From Facklamia sp050409585 (GTDB lineage Bacteria > Bacillota > Bacilli > Lactobacillales > Aerococcaceae): a stretch of 64,000 bases of DNA. Shown one piece after another: positions 52,901-62,072 of this stretch. The position numbers were made by a program, and so were the translations under genes. The notes beneath the pieces were generated by a model. The model did no database searches. It saw only the letters and a list, made by a program, of their open reading frames with translations, and was not told the origin of the DNA. Numbering within the stretch: the first letter of the stretch is position 1; each line of letters opens with the position of its first letter. Where the stretch lies: contig NZ_JBNUPE010000004.1 of NCBI RefSeq assembly GCF_050409585.1, positions 1 through 64,000 of the forward strand. The letters are read 5' to 3'.

Positions 52901-54238
52901 ATGACAATCAATCAAGAATTAATACAATCATTCAAAACAAAATATCAAGCAGAAACGATCAATCATGCAGTAGAAAATGCGGTAGCTAAAGTTGGGTTCA
53001 ATCAAGCTTCATTTAATAATGAGGCCGTGAGAGACCATACCTTCGTTTTCTCCGATGAAACAAAAAGAGGCAAGATTACCGATCAGAAGAAAAGCGGTCG
53101 TTGCTGGATGTTTGCTGCCTTAAACGGTGCGCGTGTAAATACAATGGAAGAGTTAAATTTAGAAACTTTTGAATTTTCGCAAAATTATACCCTCTTCTGG
53201 GATAAGTTAGAAAAATCAAACTTCTTCTTGGATTCTATCATTGAAACGGTAGAGGAACCTTTAAATTCACGTGTGGTACAACATTTATTGCAAGCGCCGG
53301 TCGAAGATGGTGGACAATGGGATATGTTCACAGCCTTACTACAAAAGTATGGTTCAGTTCCTAAATCGGTAATGCCAGAAACTTACCATTCTTCTAATAC
53401 TTATGAAATGGTAGCAATCATTACTAAACGTTTAAGAGCCTTTGCTAAAGAATTAAGAACGGCTTATCAAAATAAGGCTTCAAAAGAAGATTTGAAAGCA
53501 ATGAAAGAAGATATGCTGTATGTTATATACAACATCTTAGTTAAAGCCTTGGGACAGGTTCCAGAGAAGTTCTCTTACAGTTACCGCGACAAGGATGGAA
53601 AATATCACCGTATTGAAGACATCACACCACAAGATTTCTTTAATAAGTATGTGGGTTGGGATTTAGAAGGTAAAGTCAGTGTAATCAACGCACCGACTGA
53701 AGATAAGCCTTTCGGACGGGCGTTCACTGTTAAATATTTAGCCTCTGTAGCCGAAGGCCACCCGATTACTTATATTAATGCACCAATTGAAGTGCTTAAA
53801 GAAGCTGCAATTGCTTCAATCAAAGATGGCAAGCCAGTTTGGTTTGGTTGTGATGTTGGTAAGATGAGTGATCGTGAATTGGGTATTATGGATAAAGACT
53901 TATACGAATATGAGGCTATCTTAGCTGAAGCGCCTCAATTAAATAAGGCTGAGCGCTTAGATTATGGGGAGAGTTTATTAACTCACGCCATGCTTTTAGT
54001 AGGTGTGGACCTAGATGCTGATGGTAAACCAGTCAATTGGAAGGTTGAGAACAGTTGGGGTGAAAAATCTGGCGATAAAGGTATCTTCTCAATGAGTGAT
54101 CAATGGTTTGACGAGTATAACTATCAAGTGACTGTTGATAAGAAATACCTTGATCAAAAATGGCTAGATGCTCTTAATCAACCAGTCATTGAATTAGAAC
54201 CATGGGATCCAATGGGATCTTTAGCTGATTGGAACTAA
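52901..54238 (+). CDS. pepC: Aminopeptidase C (bleomycin hydrolase family)
   Basis: The 445-residue cysteine peptidase has the papain-type triad: Cys68 in KKSGRCWMFAALNG, His362 in LLTHAMLLVGVD and Asn384 in KVENSWGEKSGD. PepC removes N-terminal residues from peptides in the cytoplasm and supplies amino acids in lactic acid bacteria. The ATG at 52901 is preferred because AAAGGA lies eight bases upstream; ATG 52895 is too close. The C-terminus ends near WDPMGSLADWN, as in hexameric PepC, where the tail limits exopeptidase activity. Intact and monocistronic. Confidence 0.95.
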   Translation: MTINQELIQSFKTKYQAETINHAVENAVAKVGFNQASFNNEAVRDHTFVFSDETKRGKITDQKKSGRCWMFAALNGARVNTMEELNLETFEFSQNYTLFWDKLEKSNFFLDSIIETVEEPLNSRVVQHLLQAPVEDGGQWDMFTALLQKYGSVPKSVMPETYHSSNTYEMVAIITKRLRAFAKELRTAYQNKASKEDLKAMKEDMLYVIYNILVKALGQVPEKFSYSYRDKDGKYHRIEDITPQDFFNKYVGWDLEGKVSVINAPTEDKPFGRAFTVKYLASVAEGHPITYINAPIEVLKEAAIASIKDGKPVWFGCDVGKMSDRELGIMDKDLYEYEAILAEAPQLNKAERLDYGESLLTHAMLLVGVDLDADGKPVNWKVENSWGEKSGDKGIFSMSDQWFDEYNYQVTVDKKYLDQKWLDALNQPVIELEPWDPMGSLADWN

Positions 54239-54290
54239 GATGATCCAGTTTAAAATAACCCCTAAATTTAATAATTAAATATAAACAAAT

Positions 54291-54367
54291 AACTCCTTAG
54301 ATCATGAAGACAGTATAATTTGCAGAGAGCATTATACATGTGTAATTATGAATCAAAGGAGTTTTTT
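54291..54367 (+). terminator. Terminator after pepC
   Basis: AACTCCTT (54291-54298) pairs with AAGGAGTT (54356-54363) across a long loop, with the T run to 54367. Confidence 0.6.
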
Positions 54368-54441
54368 GATCTGTTTTTTTAGAAAAAATAGAAATACTAT
54401 TACAAAAAATATTAACATTTCGATCTGTCTTATTAAGAAGC

Positions 54442-54492
54442 TTTAATAATAGTCTATACATTCCACATTTTTTAATAATAGTCTATACATTC
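54442..54492 (+). repeat. Tandem 22-bp direct repeat upstream of the glutamine-type ABC operon
   Basis: TTTAATAATAGTCTATACAT followed by TC occurs at 54442-54463 and again at 54471-54492, a 29-base period, near three turns of the helix. It ends six bases before the -35 element, so it may bind a regulator of the transporter. Confidence 0.6.
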
Positions 54493-54497
54493 AAAAC

Positions 54498-54526
54498 TTG
54501 ACCAAATTTACTATAAAAGGTATATT
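54498..54526 (+). promoter_or_regulatory. Promoter of the glutamine-type ABC operon
   Basis: TTGACC (54498-54503) and TATATT (54521-54526) with a 17-base spacer lie 36 bases before the start codon. Confidence 0.7.
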
Positions 54527-54561
54527 TATTTTTTATAGTAAAAATTACGAGGAGGATCAGA

Positions 54562-56217
54562 ATGGAACAGAATCAAGGACTGTTTAAAAAGCTCAGTGTC
54601 TTAATCTTAATGTTTATATTGCTTTTGCCTGTTAAAATGATTGTAGGTGCTGAAGATAAGAAGTTATCAACTATTAATAGTGAACAGATCCAAGAAGGAC
54701 TTGAAGATCCTGGTGTTTTAAAAGTAGGAATGGAAGCTAATTATTCACCTTTTAACTGGTCGCAACCTTCTCTAGTAAATGGAGCGCTCCCTATTTCTAA
54801 CTCTAAAGGAGAGTTTGGCAATGGCTATGATGTCCACATCGCACAAGAGTTAGCGCAACAGTTAGGTTTGGAATTAGAAATTGTAAAATTAGAGTGGGAT
54901 GGTCTACCTCCAGCTTTAAATTCTGGTAAGGTAGATGCTATCATTGCTGGCATGTCGGTCACACCAGAGCGTAAGAAGGAAATTGACTTTTCTGATAATT
55001 ATTATGAAAGTCAGATGGTCCTGGTAGTTCGCAAAGATTCTGATTTTGTCGATGCTCAATCCATCGAAGATTTTTCAAACGCTAAAGTAACCGCTCAGCT
55101 AAATACCTTCCATTATGGCTTAATCGATCAAATACCTAATGTCCAGAAAGGGACAGCTTTGGATTCTTTTCCAACCATGATTTCTTCCGTCCTATCAGGT
55201 AAAATTGATGCTTATTTATCGGAAGAACCAGGAGCCATGGCTGCTGTAGCTGCTAACACCGACTTAACTTATGTAAAATTTACTAAAGAGAATGGCTTTG
55301 ATCTGAGTCAGGTAGATACAGGAATCGCGATTGGTTTACGTAAAGGAAGTCCTTTGGTGGAACCAATTAATCAAGTTTTAAGTCAGATTGATGAAGAGGA
55401 ACGGATAGCATTGATGAAAGAAATGGTAGAACTCAATCAAAGTCAAGAAAACCTTAGCTTTTGGCAAGATGTTCAGGCTTTGTGGGCTAGTTACGGTAAT
55501 CAATTTATTCGTGGTGCCTTGAACACTCTATTCATTGCGCTGTTTGCAACCATTGTGGGGTCCGTGATTGGACTCTTGATTGCAGTGATCCGTTCGATGA
55601 AGGACTTGTTCCAAAAAGGTCGCCCTTCTTATTATTTGTTTAAAGTAGTTGATTTTCTTTTAGTTACCTACATCGAAATTTTTAGAGGAACACCGATGAT
55701 GGTTCAAGCCATGTTAATTTTTTATGGTCTAAAACTTTTCTTTGATATTGATCTTTCTTCAATGACAGCAGCTTTATTTATTGTTTCAATTAATACAGGT
55801 GCCTATCTATCTGAAGTCATGCGTGGAGGTATTCAAGGGGTGGATAAGGGACAATATGAAGGGGCCAAAGCAATTGGTATGACCCATGGTCAAACCATGC
55901 GACATGTGGTATTACCGCAAGCTGTCTTATCGATTCTACCAACTTTAGGAAATGAGTTTGTGATTAATATCAAAGATACTTCCGTTTTAAATGTTATAGC
56001 AGTGACAGAATTGTTCTTTGTTTCCAAGTCTGTCGCAGGATCGACTTATCAGACTTTCCAGACCTTCTTGATTACCTCAGTGATTTATTTTGTTTTAACG
56101 TTTACGACCACTCGTATTTTAAATTTAATTGAGAGAAAGGTGTCAGGTTCTCATTCTTATACAGTTGTTCAGTCTTCATCCACAGAAGCGGTCAAGGGGG
56201 TGAAAACACATGACTAA
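54562..56217 (+). CDS. Amino-acid ABC transporter, fused substrate-binding and permease protein (GlnP type)
   Basis: The 551-residue protein begins with a signal/anchor helix (LSVLILMFILLLPVKMIV), then a family-3 solute-binding domain of about 270 residues (LKVGMEANYSPFNW, GYDVHIAQELAQQLGLEL, AIIAGMSVTPERKKEIDFSD), then a permease domain from about residue 310 with five helices and the EAxxxG-like loop YEGAKAIGMTHGQTMRHV. Fusion of binding protein and permease is the lactococcal GlnP design, used for glutamine, glutamate or other polar amino acids. Its stop overlaps the ATPase start by eight bases. GAGGAG precedes the ATG. Substrate remains inferred. Confidence 0.92.
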   Translation: MEQNQGLFKKLSVLILMFILLLPVKMIVGAEDKKLSTINSEQIQEGLEDPGVLKVGMEANYSPFNWSQPSLVNGALPISNSKGEFGNGYDVHIAQELAQQLGLELEIVKLEWDGLPPALNSGKVDAIIAGMSVTPERKKEIDFSDNYYESQMVLVVRKDSDFVDAQSIEDFSNAKVTAQLNTFHYGLIDQIPNVQKGTALDSFPTMISSVLSGKIDAYLSEEPGAMAAVAANTDLTYVKFTKENGFDLSQVDTGIAIGLRKGSPLVEPINQVLSQIDEEERIALMKEMVELNQSQENLSFWQDVQALWASYGNQFIRGALNTLFIALFATIVGSVIGLLIAVIRSMKDLFQKGRPSYYLFKVVDFLLVTYIEIFRGTPMMVQAMLIFYGLKLFFDIDLSSMTAALFIVSINTGAYLSEVMRGGIQGVDKGQYEGAKAIGMTHGQTMRHVVLPQAVLSILPTLGNEFVINIKDTSVLNVIAVTELFFVSKSVAGSTYQTFQTFLITSVIYFVLTFTTTRILNLIERKVSGSHSYTVVQSSSTEAVKGVKTHD

Positions 56218-56962
56218 TGAAAATAAAATCTTAGAGATTGCTCACTTATCTAAAAAATTTGGGGACAACTTAGTCTTAAAAGACATTGATTTTAGCGTGA
56301 AACAAGGAGAGGTCATCTCTATTATTGGCTCTTCAGGTTCAGGAAAATCAACCCTTCTGAGATGTCTCAATCTTCTAGAGCAACCGAGCGGAGGGGATAT
56401 TCTTTATAAAGGCAAGTCAGTGATGACCAATCATTACCCTTTGAATCACTATCGAGCAGAAGTGGGAATGGTTTTCCAACAGTTTAACCTTTTTAATAAT
56501 ATGAATGTTTTGAAGAATTGTGCCATTGGACAAGTTAAAATCTTGGGACGGACAAAAGAAGAAGCAGAGCAAATTGCTATGGCCAACTTGACTAAGGTGG
56601 GCATGGCTCCTTATGTCAATGCGCGTCCTAAACAATTGTCAGGTGGACAACAGCAAAGAGTTGCTATTGCTCGGGCTTTATCAATGGATCCAGAATTATT
56701 ACTGTTTGATGAGCCGACTTCAGCGCTTGACCCAGAAATGGTAGGAGAGGTATTAGATACCATGACCCAATTAGCAAGAGAGGGTCTGACAATGATAGTA
56801 GTGACTCATGAAATGGCTTTTGCCCGTGATGTTTCTAGTCGGGTTGTTTTTATGGACAAAGGTGTAATTGTGGAAGATGGCTTAGCCCAGCAAGTGATTA
56901 ATGAGCCCCAACATGAGCGAACTAAATTGTTCCTAAGTCGTTTTCATAAAGAGCAAATGTAA
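56210..56962 (+). CDS. Amino-acid ABC transporter ATP-binding protein (GlnQ type)
   Basis: The 250-residue ABC ATPase has Walker A GSSGSGKSTLL, Q-loop FQQFNLF, signature LSGGQQQRVAIAR, Walker B LLLFDEPTSAL and the switch His in VVTHEMAF. It is the energising subunit for the fused GlnP-type protein just upstream, with which it overlaps. All motifs are canonical for the polar amino acid uptake family. A terminator follows directly. Confidence 0.95.
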   Translation: MTNENKILEIAHLSKKFGDNLVLKDIDFSVKQGEVISIIGSSGSGKSTLLRCLNLLEQPSGGDILYKGKSVMTNHYPLNHYRAEVGMVFQQFNLFNNMNVLKNCAIGQVKILGRTKEEAEQIAMANLTKVGMAPYVNARPKQLSGGQQQRVAIARALSMDPELLLFDEPTSALDPEMVGEVLDTMTQLAREGLTMIVVTHEMAFARDVSSRVVFMDKGVIVEDGLAQQVINEPQHERTKLFLSRFHKEQM

Positions 56963-56976
56963 AAATTAATAGACCT

Positions 56977-57009
56977 AAAAGAGGTGATCTTTATGACCAC
57001 CTCTTTTAA
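56977..57009 (+). terminator. Terminator after the amino-acid ABC operon
   Basis: AAAAGAGGTG and CACCTCTTTT form a perfect 10-bp stem with an 11-base loop. Confidence 0.85.
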
Positions 57010-57081
57010 TAAGATCTAATTAGAGCGATGGTGTTATAATAAAAAAGCAGCTAATAAACTTAAAAGATTAAGGATGATGTT

Positions 57082-57822
57082 ATGGAAACAAAAATACCAA
57101 CAAGACTCTCAAGGGTGAGCCTGCTCTTAAAAGAAGAGGGCCTAAGTCGGTTAGCTCAATCAAGAGTGGTAGTATTGGGGCTAGGCGGAGTAGGTTCTGC
57201 TTGTGCTGAGGCGTTAGCTCGAGGAGGAGTAGGCTATTTAACGATAATTGATGGAGATATTATTGAAGAAAGCAATATTAATCGTCAAGCTTTAGCCTTT
57301 TCATCAACCGTGGGTAAGGTTAAAGCAGATGTTATGAAAGCGATGATCGCTGAAATCAATCCGGACTGCCAAGTGGATGCCCGTCAAATATTTCTAACCA
57401 AAGAAAATATTGAGGAAATTTTAACTGATCTAGCAGGAGTGGATTATATAATTGATTGTATTGATACTATCTCTCAAAAATTAGAAATTGCAGCCTTTTG
57501 TCAAAAAGAAAAATTGCCCTTAATTTCATCTATGGGGGCAGCGAATAAATTAGATCCGACTTACTTAAACTTTAGTAAAATAGAAAAGACCTCTTATTGT
57601 CCCCTTTCAAAGATTATACGTCTAGAGTGCCGTAGAAGAGGCATTAAAAATTTAGAGGTTCTTTATTCTAATGAACAACCCTTCAAAGTTGAAAATCCTA
57701 CTGGCAATACAAAATCACAAACCTTAGGTTCGATGAGTTATATGCCACCAATTATGGGAATGATGCTAGCAGGAAAAGTGATCCGACGTTTGGCAGGGAA
57801 GGAAGAATATAAAGTTTGGTAA
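57082..57822 (+). CDS. tcdA: tRNA threonylcarbamoyladenosine dehydratase
   Basis: The 246-residue E1-like (ThiF/MoeB family) enzyme has the nucleotide-binding GLGGVGSACAEALARGG, then the acidic DGDIIEESNINRQ and the DCIDTISQKL region. TcdA/CsdL uses ATP to cyclise t6A37 of tRNAs to ct6A. The C-terminal GSMSYMPPIMGMMLAGKVI is typical of the short TcdA form without an E2-like tail. An AAGGATG motif precedes the ATG. It is followed 27 bases later by a TatD-like hydrolase gene, an arrangement often seen in Firmicutes. Confidence 0.9.
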   Translation: METKIPTRLSRVSLLLKEEGLSRLAQSRVVVLGLGGVGSACAEALARGGVGYLTIIDGDIIEESNINRQALAFSSTVGKVKADVMKAMIAEINPDCQVDARQIFLTKENIEEILTDLAGVDYIIDCIDTISQKLEIAAFCQKEKLPLISSMGAANKLDPTYLNFSKIEKTSYCPLSKIIRLECRRRGIKNLEVLYSNEQPFKVENPTGNTKSQTLGSMSYMPPIMGMMLAGKVIRRLAGKEEYKVW

Positions 57823-57849
57823 ATTGAAGTAAGAAGGAGAGGAGAGACT

Positions 57850-58650
57850 ATGAATTTATTAGATAGTCACTATCACTTTGATTTTATAAAAGACCAACAG
57901 GCTCGTCAGTTATTTTTAGAAACAATTGCTAAAGAAAAGCTTAAAATTGTGGCTCAAACTGTCACACCCTCAGGTTTTATTGAGTTAAAGGATAGCCTCA
58001 AAAAAATGGATTGTGATCAAAAGTTTCTGCCTTATTTATCTTTAGGTTTTCATCCTTGGTGGATTAAGTCTAAGGAACAAGCGAATAAGGAGTTAGCTAT
58101 CTTTCAAGGGGAATTAGACCAATCTCTTTTAATAGGAGAAGTCGGTTTAGATTTTTCGACCAATGGATTGGAAAAAGCGGATGAGGACTTACAGATTTAT
58201 GTTTTCTCAAACATTCTATCACTATTAGCTGAGCGTTTAGATAATCATTATGTGTTATCAATCCACGCAGTACAATCAGCTTCAAAAGTATTGGACTTAA
58301 TAGAAAGTCATTCTGCTAAGAATATTACGGCAATTTTACACCGCTTTAATGGAACCAGTGATCAATTAACCAGACATCGAGATCAAGGAGGTTATCTATC
58401 TGTTCATCCGACGATGTTAAATACAAAAAAAGGACGCGCCTATGTTCAACAAATAGCTGGAGATCACATTTTACTTGAGAGTGATTGGCCAACGGAGGAT
58501 AAGATTATTTGTGATAGAAAAGAAGTTCAGCATATGGCTACATCTTTAAAAGAACTTCTTAGGCAAACCGTCATAGATTTATCAGCCATCCGACAAGAAG
58601 AGATGGGACCAGTTATCGCTAGGACGCAAGCCAAAATTTATAAAGTATAA
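57850..58650 (+). CDS. TatD-family metal-dependent hydrolase
   Basis: The 266-residue TIM-barrel hydrolase has the HxH metal site at residues 7-9 (DSHYHFDF), the bridging Glu in LIGEVGLDFS, His ligands in VLSIHAVQ and ILHRFNGT, and the last Asp in LLESDWPT. TatD proteins act as metal-dependent DNases or other phosphoesterases; this one is a shorter, more divergent form, so its substrate is unclear. AAGGAGAGG precedes the ATG. It is in the operon with tcdA and is followed 27 bases later by an acetyltransferase. Confidence 0.85.
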   Translation: MNLLDSHYHFDFIKDQQARQLFLETIAKEKLKIVAQTVTPSGFIELKDSLKKMDCDQKFLPYLSLGFHPWWIKSKEQANKELAIFQGELDQSLLIGEVGLDFSTNGLEKADEDLQIYVFSNILSLLAERLDNHYVLSIHAVQSASKVLDLIESHSAKNITAILHRFNGTSDQLTRHRDQGGYLSVHPTMLNTKKGRAYVQQIAGDHILLESDWPTEDKIICDRKEVQHMATSLKELLRQTVIDLSAIRQEEMGPVIARTQAKIYKV

Positions 58651-58677
58651 AATCACTCTGAAAGGGATAAGCCTAAT

Positions 58678-59214
58678 ATGAATATCGAACTTGTTAAGTT
58701 AGAGAAAAAACATCAGCTACTATTAATTGAGATGATCGAAGAATGGAAAGAAGATATAGAAAAAAATCAAACAGATGGTTCGCCATCGGCCATCTTTCGT
58801 CATGATCCACATGATTTTGGAGGATATATTAAGAGTATAGAAGATAAAGAAGCTGTACACTCAGACCGTGTACCGGATTCGACCTTTTTTTGTCTCGACC
58901 GCAATCGGAATGTTTTGGTAGGGGCAGTGAATATTCGCCATTATTTAAATGATGGCCTTTTACTAAAGGGTGGACATATAGGAGACGGTATTCGACCGAG
59001 TGAGCGACGCAAAGGTTATGCCACAGCAATGATAGGATTAGCACTAAAAGAGTGTAAACGAATCGGTATAAAAAGGGTTTTAATGATTTGTAATAAAGAA
59101 AATATTGGGTCCGCGAAATCCATTCAAAAAAATGGTGGCGTTTTAGAAAATGAAGTAGTTTATCCTGATGGCACTGTCGATCAAAGGTATTGGATAGAGC
59201 TAAGGGATGAATAA
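58678..59214 (+). CDS. GNAT-family N-acetyltransferase
   Basis: The 178-residue protein has the GNAT signature GIRPSERRKGYATAMI (RxxGxA acetyl-CoA loop) and the late NIGSAKSIQKNGGVLENEV with the Asn-Ser-Xaa-Lys helix. The N-terminal half includes a DGSPSAIFRHDPHDFGGY stretch of unknown role. It resembles uncharacterised Firmicutes acetyltransferases found near tcdA. An AAGGGA site lies upstream. Substrate unknown. Confidence 0.82.
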   Translation: MNIELVKLEKKHQLLLIEMIEEWKEDIEKNQTDGSPSAIFRHDPHDFGGYIKSIEDKEAVHSDRVPDSTFFCLDRNRNVLVGAVNIRHYLNDGLLLKGGHIGDGIRPSERRKGYATAMIGLALKECKRIGIKRVLMICNKENIGSAKSIQKNGGVLENEVVYPDGTVDQRYWIELRDE

Positions 59215-59382
59215 TGAAGTATTATCTTTTCAAAAATTGTTCTATTTTTTGAGGATACTTAACTAGAAAATGATGTGTTAAAGACAAAGTATGTGGTGAA
59301 TCGTTAAAAACAACTTGCAAAGGGCTTAAGGTATTTGTTAGAGTAAAAAAGTTAAAAACACAATTAGAAAGGTGACATTATT

Positions 59383-59826
59383 TTGCATTCGATAAACTTT
59401 GAAACATTTAAACGCTTTGCTTTTCCCGTTCATCTTGGAATTATCATGCCCTTAATTATGACTGCCATGCAGGGGCAAGTCGTATTCCCTGAAATGTTAG
59501 TTAAATTATCTGTTCTTTTACCCGTTTCAGTAATTCTTGGGGCGTATCTTCTTGATATACCAAAAATGTCTGAGCAATTCAATGAATTACTAGGTATCCA
59601 GCATCCAGAATGGTTAAAATTCGTAGTGGGACAATTCCCACCCGCCTTGATCTTTTCTTTTGTCATGGGCTTTCTTGGAGTATGGATGGAAGCGGGCATA
59701 AACGGCCAAGCTTTTTTGGATGTTTTAAAGGGGCTTCCCTTAACAGTTTTTATCTCTATGATTATTCAAATGCTCGTGAGCCTATTGATTGATAAGGGCT
59801 ATCAAAAATGGTTCTTTTCAAATTAA
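59383..59826 (+). CDS. Membrane protein with four helices, unknown
   Basis: A 147-residue protein with four hydrophobic helices, near residues 15-30 (FPVHLGIIMPLIMTAM), 40-57 (LSVLLPVSVILGAYLLDI), 86-104 (FPPALIFSFVMGFLGVWM) and 119-135 (LTVFISMIIQMLVSLL). The start is TTG, with GAAAGGTGA upstream. The architecture is like two repeats of a two-helix unit, similar in style to DUF2798 proteins, but I cannot confirm this. A strong terminator follows. No partner gene is evident. Confidence 0.5.
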   Translation: MHSINFETFKRFAFPVHLGIIMPLIMTAMQGQVVFPEMLVKLSVLLPVSVILGAYLLDIPKMSEQFNELLGIQHPEWLKFVVGQFPPALIFSFVMGFLGVWMEAGINGQAFLDVLKGLPLTVFISMIIQMLVSLLIDKGYQKWFFSN

Positions 59827-59847
59827 GCAGTTAATTAAATAGAAAAG

Positions 59848-59885
59848 AACGGTTAACTAGATAATTCTACTAGTTAACCGTTTTT
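59848..59885. terminator. Bidirectional terminator between convergent genes
   Basis: AACGGTTAACTAG and CTAGTTAACCGTT form a perfect 13-bp stem with a T run after it. It serves the membrane protein gene and the leftward YeiH gene. Confidence 0.85.
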
Positions 59886-59887
59886 GA

Positions 59888-60964
59888 TTAAGGAAGATTA
59901 CTATAAAAAGTAGCGGTTAGAGCTTGAACGGTTAGTGAAACGAGACTGATAGCTATCCAACAAGAGAGGCCAAGTAAAATGGGTTTCTTTCCTTCTCTAA
60001 TTAGTTCACTTAATTGAGAGTTTAACCCGATAGCCGCCATAGCCATACTGATAAAAAATTTAGCGAGAGTTTTTATCAGGGGAACAAACTTTTCGACGTA
60101 ACTATAGGTAAATGCATTTGTTGGAAGAAGGTCCACTATGGAAGTGACTAAGGCAGCTAAAATAAAATAGAGAATAAATGTAGGAAGTAAGTGAAAAATA
60201 GTGGCTTTTGCGTGTTCATTTTCCTTACGAGCTTGCATCAAAGATAGACCTATCGTAATGGGAATAATGGCTAGTGTTCGTGTTAATTTGACCGTTACTG
60301 CAGCAGATAGGATGCCTTCCACTTGATAGAAGCTTTCTGCTGTCGCTGCTGCGGCAGTCACTGAAGAAGTGTCATTAACTGCAGAACCTGCGAAGATAGC
60401 AAAACCTTCTGTTCCTAATCCTAAGTTATAACCTAAAGTAGGGAAAATCAAAGCAGCCAGTACATTAAAAATAAAAATAATTGAAATAGCCTGAGCAACT
60501 TGCTTATCATCTGCTTCAATAACTGGAGCAGTGGCTGCAATTGCAGAACCTCCACAAATAGCTGATCCGACCCCAATTAAAGTCGCTAATTTCGTTTCCA
60601 TCTTAAATTGCTTATGAAAGAACCAAGCAACCAGTAGCGCAATCGAGATAGTAGCAACTATTACAGGTAAGCTTTTGCTGCCAACTTTAATAATCATTGA
60701 GAGGTTCAAGGAGAAACCTAATAAAACAACTGCCCATTGTAGGATATTTTTCGCTGAAAAGCGAATACCGAGATGAAAAATGGCATGATTAGCTAATTGG
60801 GGCTGAATGAGACTGATGATCATGCCTATTAAGATAGCAAAGACGGGTGCTCCAATAATCGCCAGTGAAAAGTTTCCAATCGATACACTAGCTAAAAGGC
60901 TAGCAAAAACAGCAATCAAGAAACATAAAAGAAGTCCTGGAAGTTTATTTTTTACTGAGTTCAT
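59888..60964 (-). CDS. YeiH/UPF0324-family putative sulfate exporter
   Basis: The 358-residue membrane protein has about ten helices with the family segments ILQWAVVLLGFSLNLSMI, GVGSAICGGSAIAATAPVI, and AGSAVNDTSSVTAAAATA. Homologues are called UPF0324 or conserved YeiH sulfate exporters; the sulfate role comes from a few cases and is not assured. Full length. The gene is single, with GGAGATC upstream of the ATG. Confidence 0.85.
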   Translation of the reverse strand: MNSVKNKLPGLLLCFLIAVFASLLASVSIGNFSLAIIGAPVFAILIGMIISLIQPQLANHAIFHLGIRFSAKNILQWAVVLLGFSLNLSMIIKVGSKSLPVIVATISIALLVAWFFHKQFKMETKLATLIGVGSAICGGSAIAATAPVIEADDKQVAQAISIIFIFNVLAALIFPTLGYNLGLGTEGFAIFAGSAVNDTSSVTAAAATAESFYQVEGILSAAVTVKLTRTLAIIPITIGLSLMQARKENEHAKATIFHLLPTFILYFILAALVTSIVDLLPTNAFTYSYVEKFVPLIKTLAKFFISMAMAAIGLNSQLSELIREGKKPILLGLSCWIAISLVSLTVQALTATFYSNLP

Positions 60965-61069
60965 GTAAAGAGATCTCCTTTAATTTTATATCACATCTAT
61001 CCTACCAAACTTTATTAATTAATAAAATAACAAAAACCCTACTTTTTCTAATAAAGATAGGCGAACTAG

Positions 61070-61411
61070 TTAGGCATAGAAATAAACAATGCAGATAAGT
61101 AGGATAATCGTCCCACAAAGGTGGCAAATAAGAGATATACTAGCTTCTCTTTTATATTGCTTCATTAAGAGTTGATCATAGGAAGTGAGTTTATCTTTAG
61201 GAAATTTCCTTCTGCCGATAAGATAGAGTAAGATATTTGAAGAGTTGTTTCCAGCGATATTAAAAATACCCCAAAATTTGGGATGTTTTAACCCTCGCGC
61301 CTTAGCATCAATAATAGTCATTTTATAGATGAAGTAAGCTAATAAGCTGCCAGAAGCCAGCGCAATGGTAGCGACAATTACAATTATAAATATTTTGATA
61401 GTTTCATTCAT
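61070..61411 (-). CDS. Small membrane protein, co-transcribed with a TM-HTH regulator
   Basis: A 113-residue protein with an N-terminal helix (IFIIVIVATIALASGSLL), a soluble basic loop (AKARGLKHPKFWGIFNIAGN) and a C-terminal helix (ICHLCGTIILLICIVYFY). It lies 11 bases after the XRE gene on the same strand. Pairs of this type are common in Lactobacillales; the function is unknown to me. AGGAGGC precedes the ATG. Confidence 0.6.
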   Translation of the reverse strand: MNETIKIFIIVIVATIALASGSLLAYFIYKMTIIDAKARGLKHPKFWGIFNIAGNNSSNILLYLIGRRKFPKDKLTSYDQLLMKQYKREASISLICHLCGTIILLICIVYFYA

Positions 61412-61422
61412 TTTTACGCCTC

Positions 61423-61830
61423 CTATATTGTTTGAATGATTTCATGAATAATGATTCCTGCCGTTATGGCCATTATAATAAAAATAGCAAGTAGCCATTC
61501 GACATGGTTAGGCATCAGGTGATGGAGTATGAATAGTGCTAAGATGATAGTTAAACTAATTAAAATAATCTTAAATAAATGTTTGTTACTACGAACTACA
61601 TTTGAACTTTCTTGATAATGATTAATCAATTTTTCGTCTCCTTTCATCAATTGATCCAGACTGATTTGATAAAGATTGCTAAGGTCTATGACACTCCGAA
61701 TATCAGGGTAATTTTTCTCGTTTTCCCAATTTGAAACGGATTGACGAGTAACCCCAATTTTTTCTGCAACTTCTTCTTGAGTTAAATTTGCATGCAAGCG
61801 TGCTGTTTTGAGTTGTTGGCCAAGACTCAT
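61423..61830 (-). CDS. XRE-family regulator with two C-terminal membrane helices
   Basis: The 135-residue protein starts at ATG 61830, behind GAAGGAGG; a longer frame to 61965 has no such site. The N-terminal HTH reads SLGQQLKTARLHANLTQEEV and IGVTRQSVSNWENEKNYPDI, followed by a linker and two hydrophobic helices (FKIILISLTIILALFILHHL and LLAIFIIMAITAGIIIHEII). It could sense a membrane signal, with the small membrane protein encoded just downstream as partner or target. Confidence 0.8.
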   Translation of the reverse strand: MSLGQQLKTARLHANLTQEEVAEKIGVTRQSVSNWENEKNYPDIRSVIDLSNLYQISLDQLMKGDEKLINHYQESSNVVRSNKHLFKIILISLTIILALFILHHLMPNHVEWLLAIFIIMAITAGIIIHEIIQTI

Positions 61831-62072
61831 AATGTCGCCTCCTTCTGTTTTAAATTTAGCATTTTCACATGATATGTCTAGCGAAAGTCTTTTACATTCG
61901 TAAAATAATAGTGGAAAAGATGTTTTACATGACCCTATCATCCATTTTAAGACCTTGATGGGCAAATTTAATCAAAAATTACTAATAAATGATATAATAA
62001 GCTCTGTTAAAAAATCTGAAAACACAAAATATCATGTTTGAAGTTAGGTTGGAACGAAAAGAGGGGGATACA

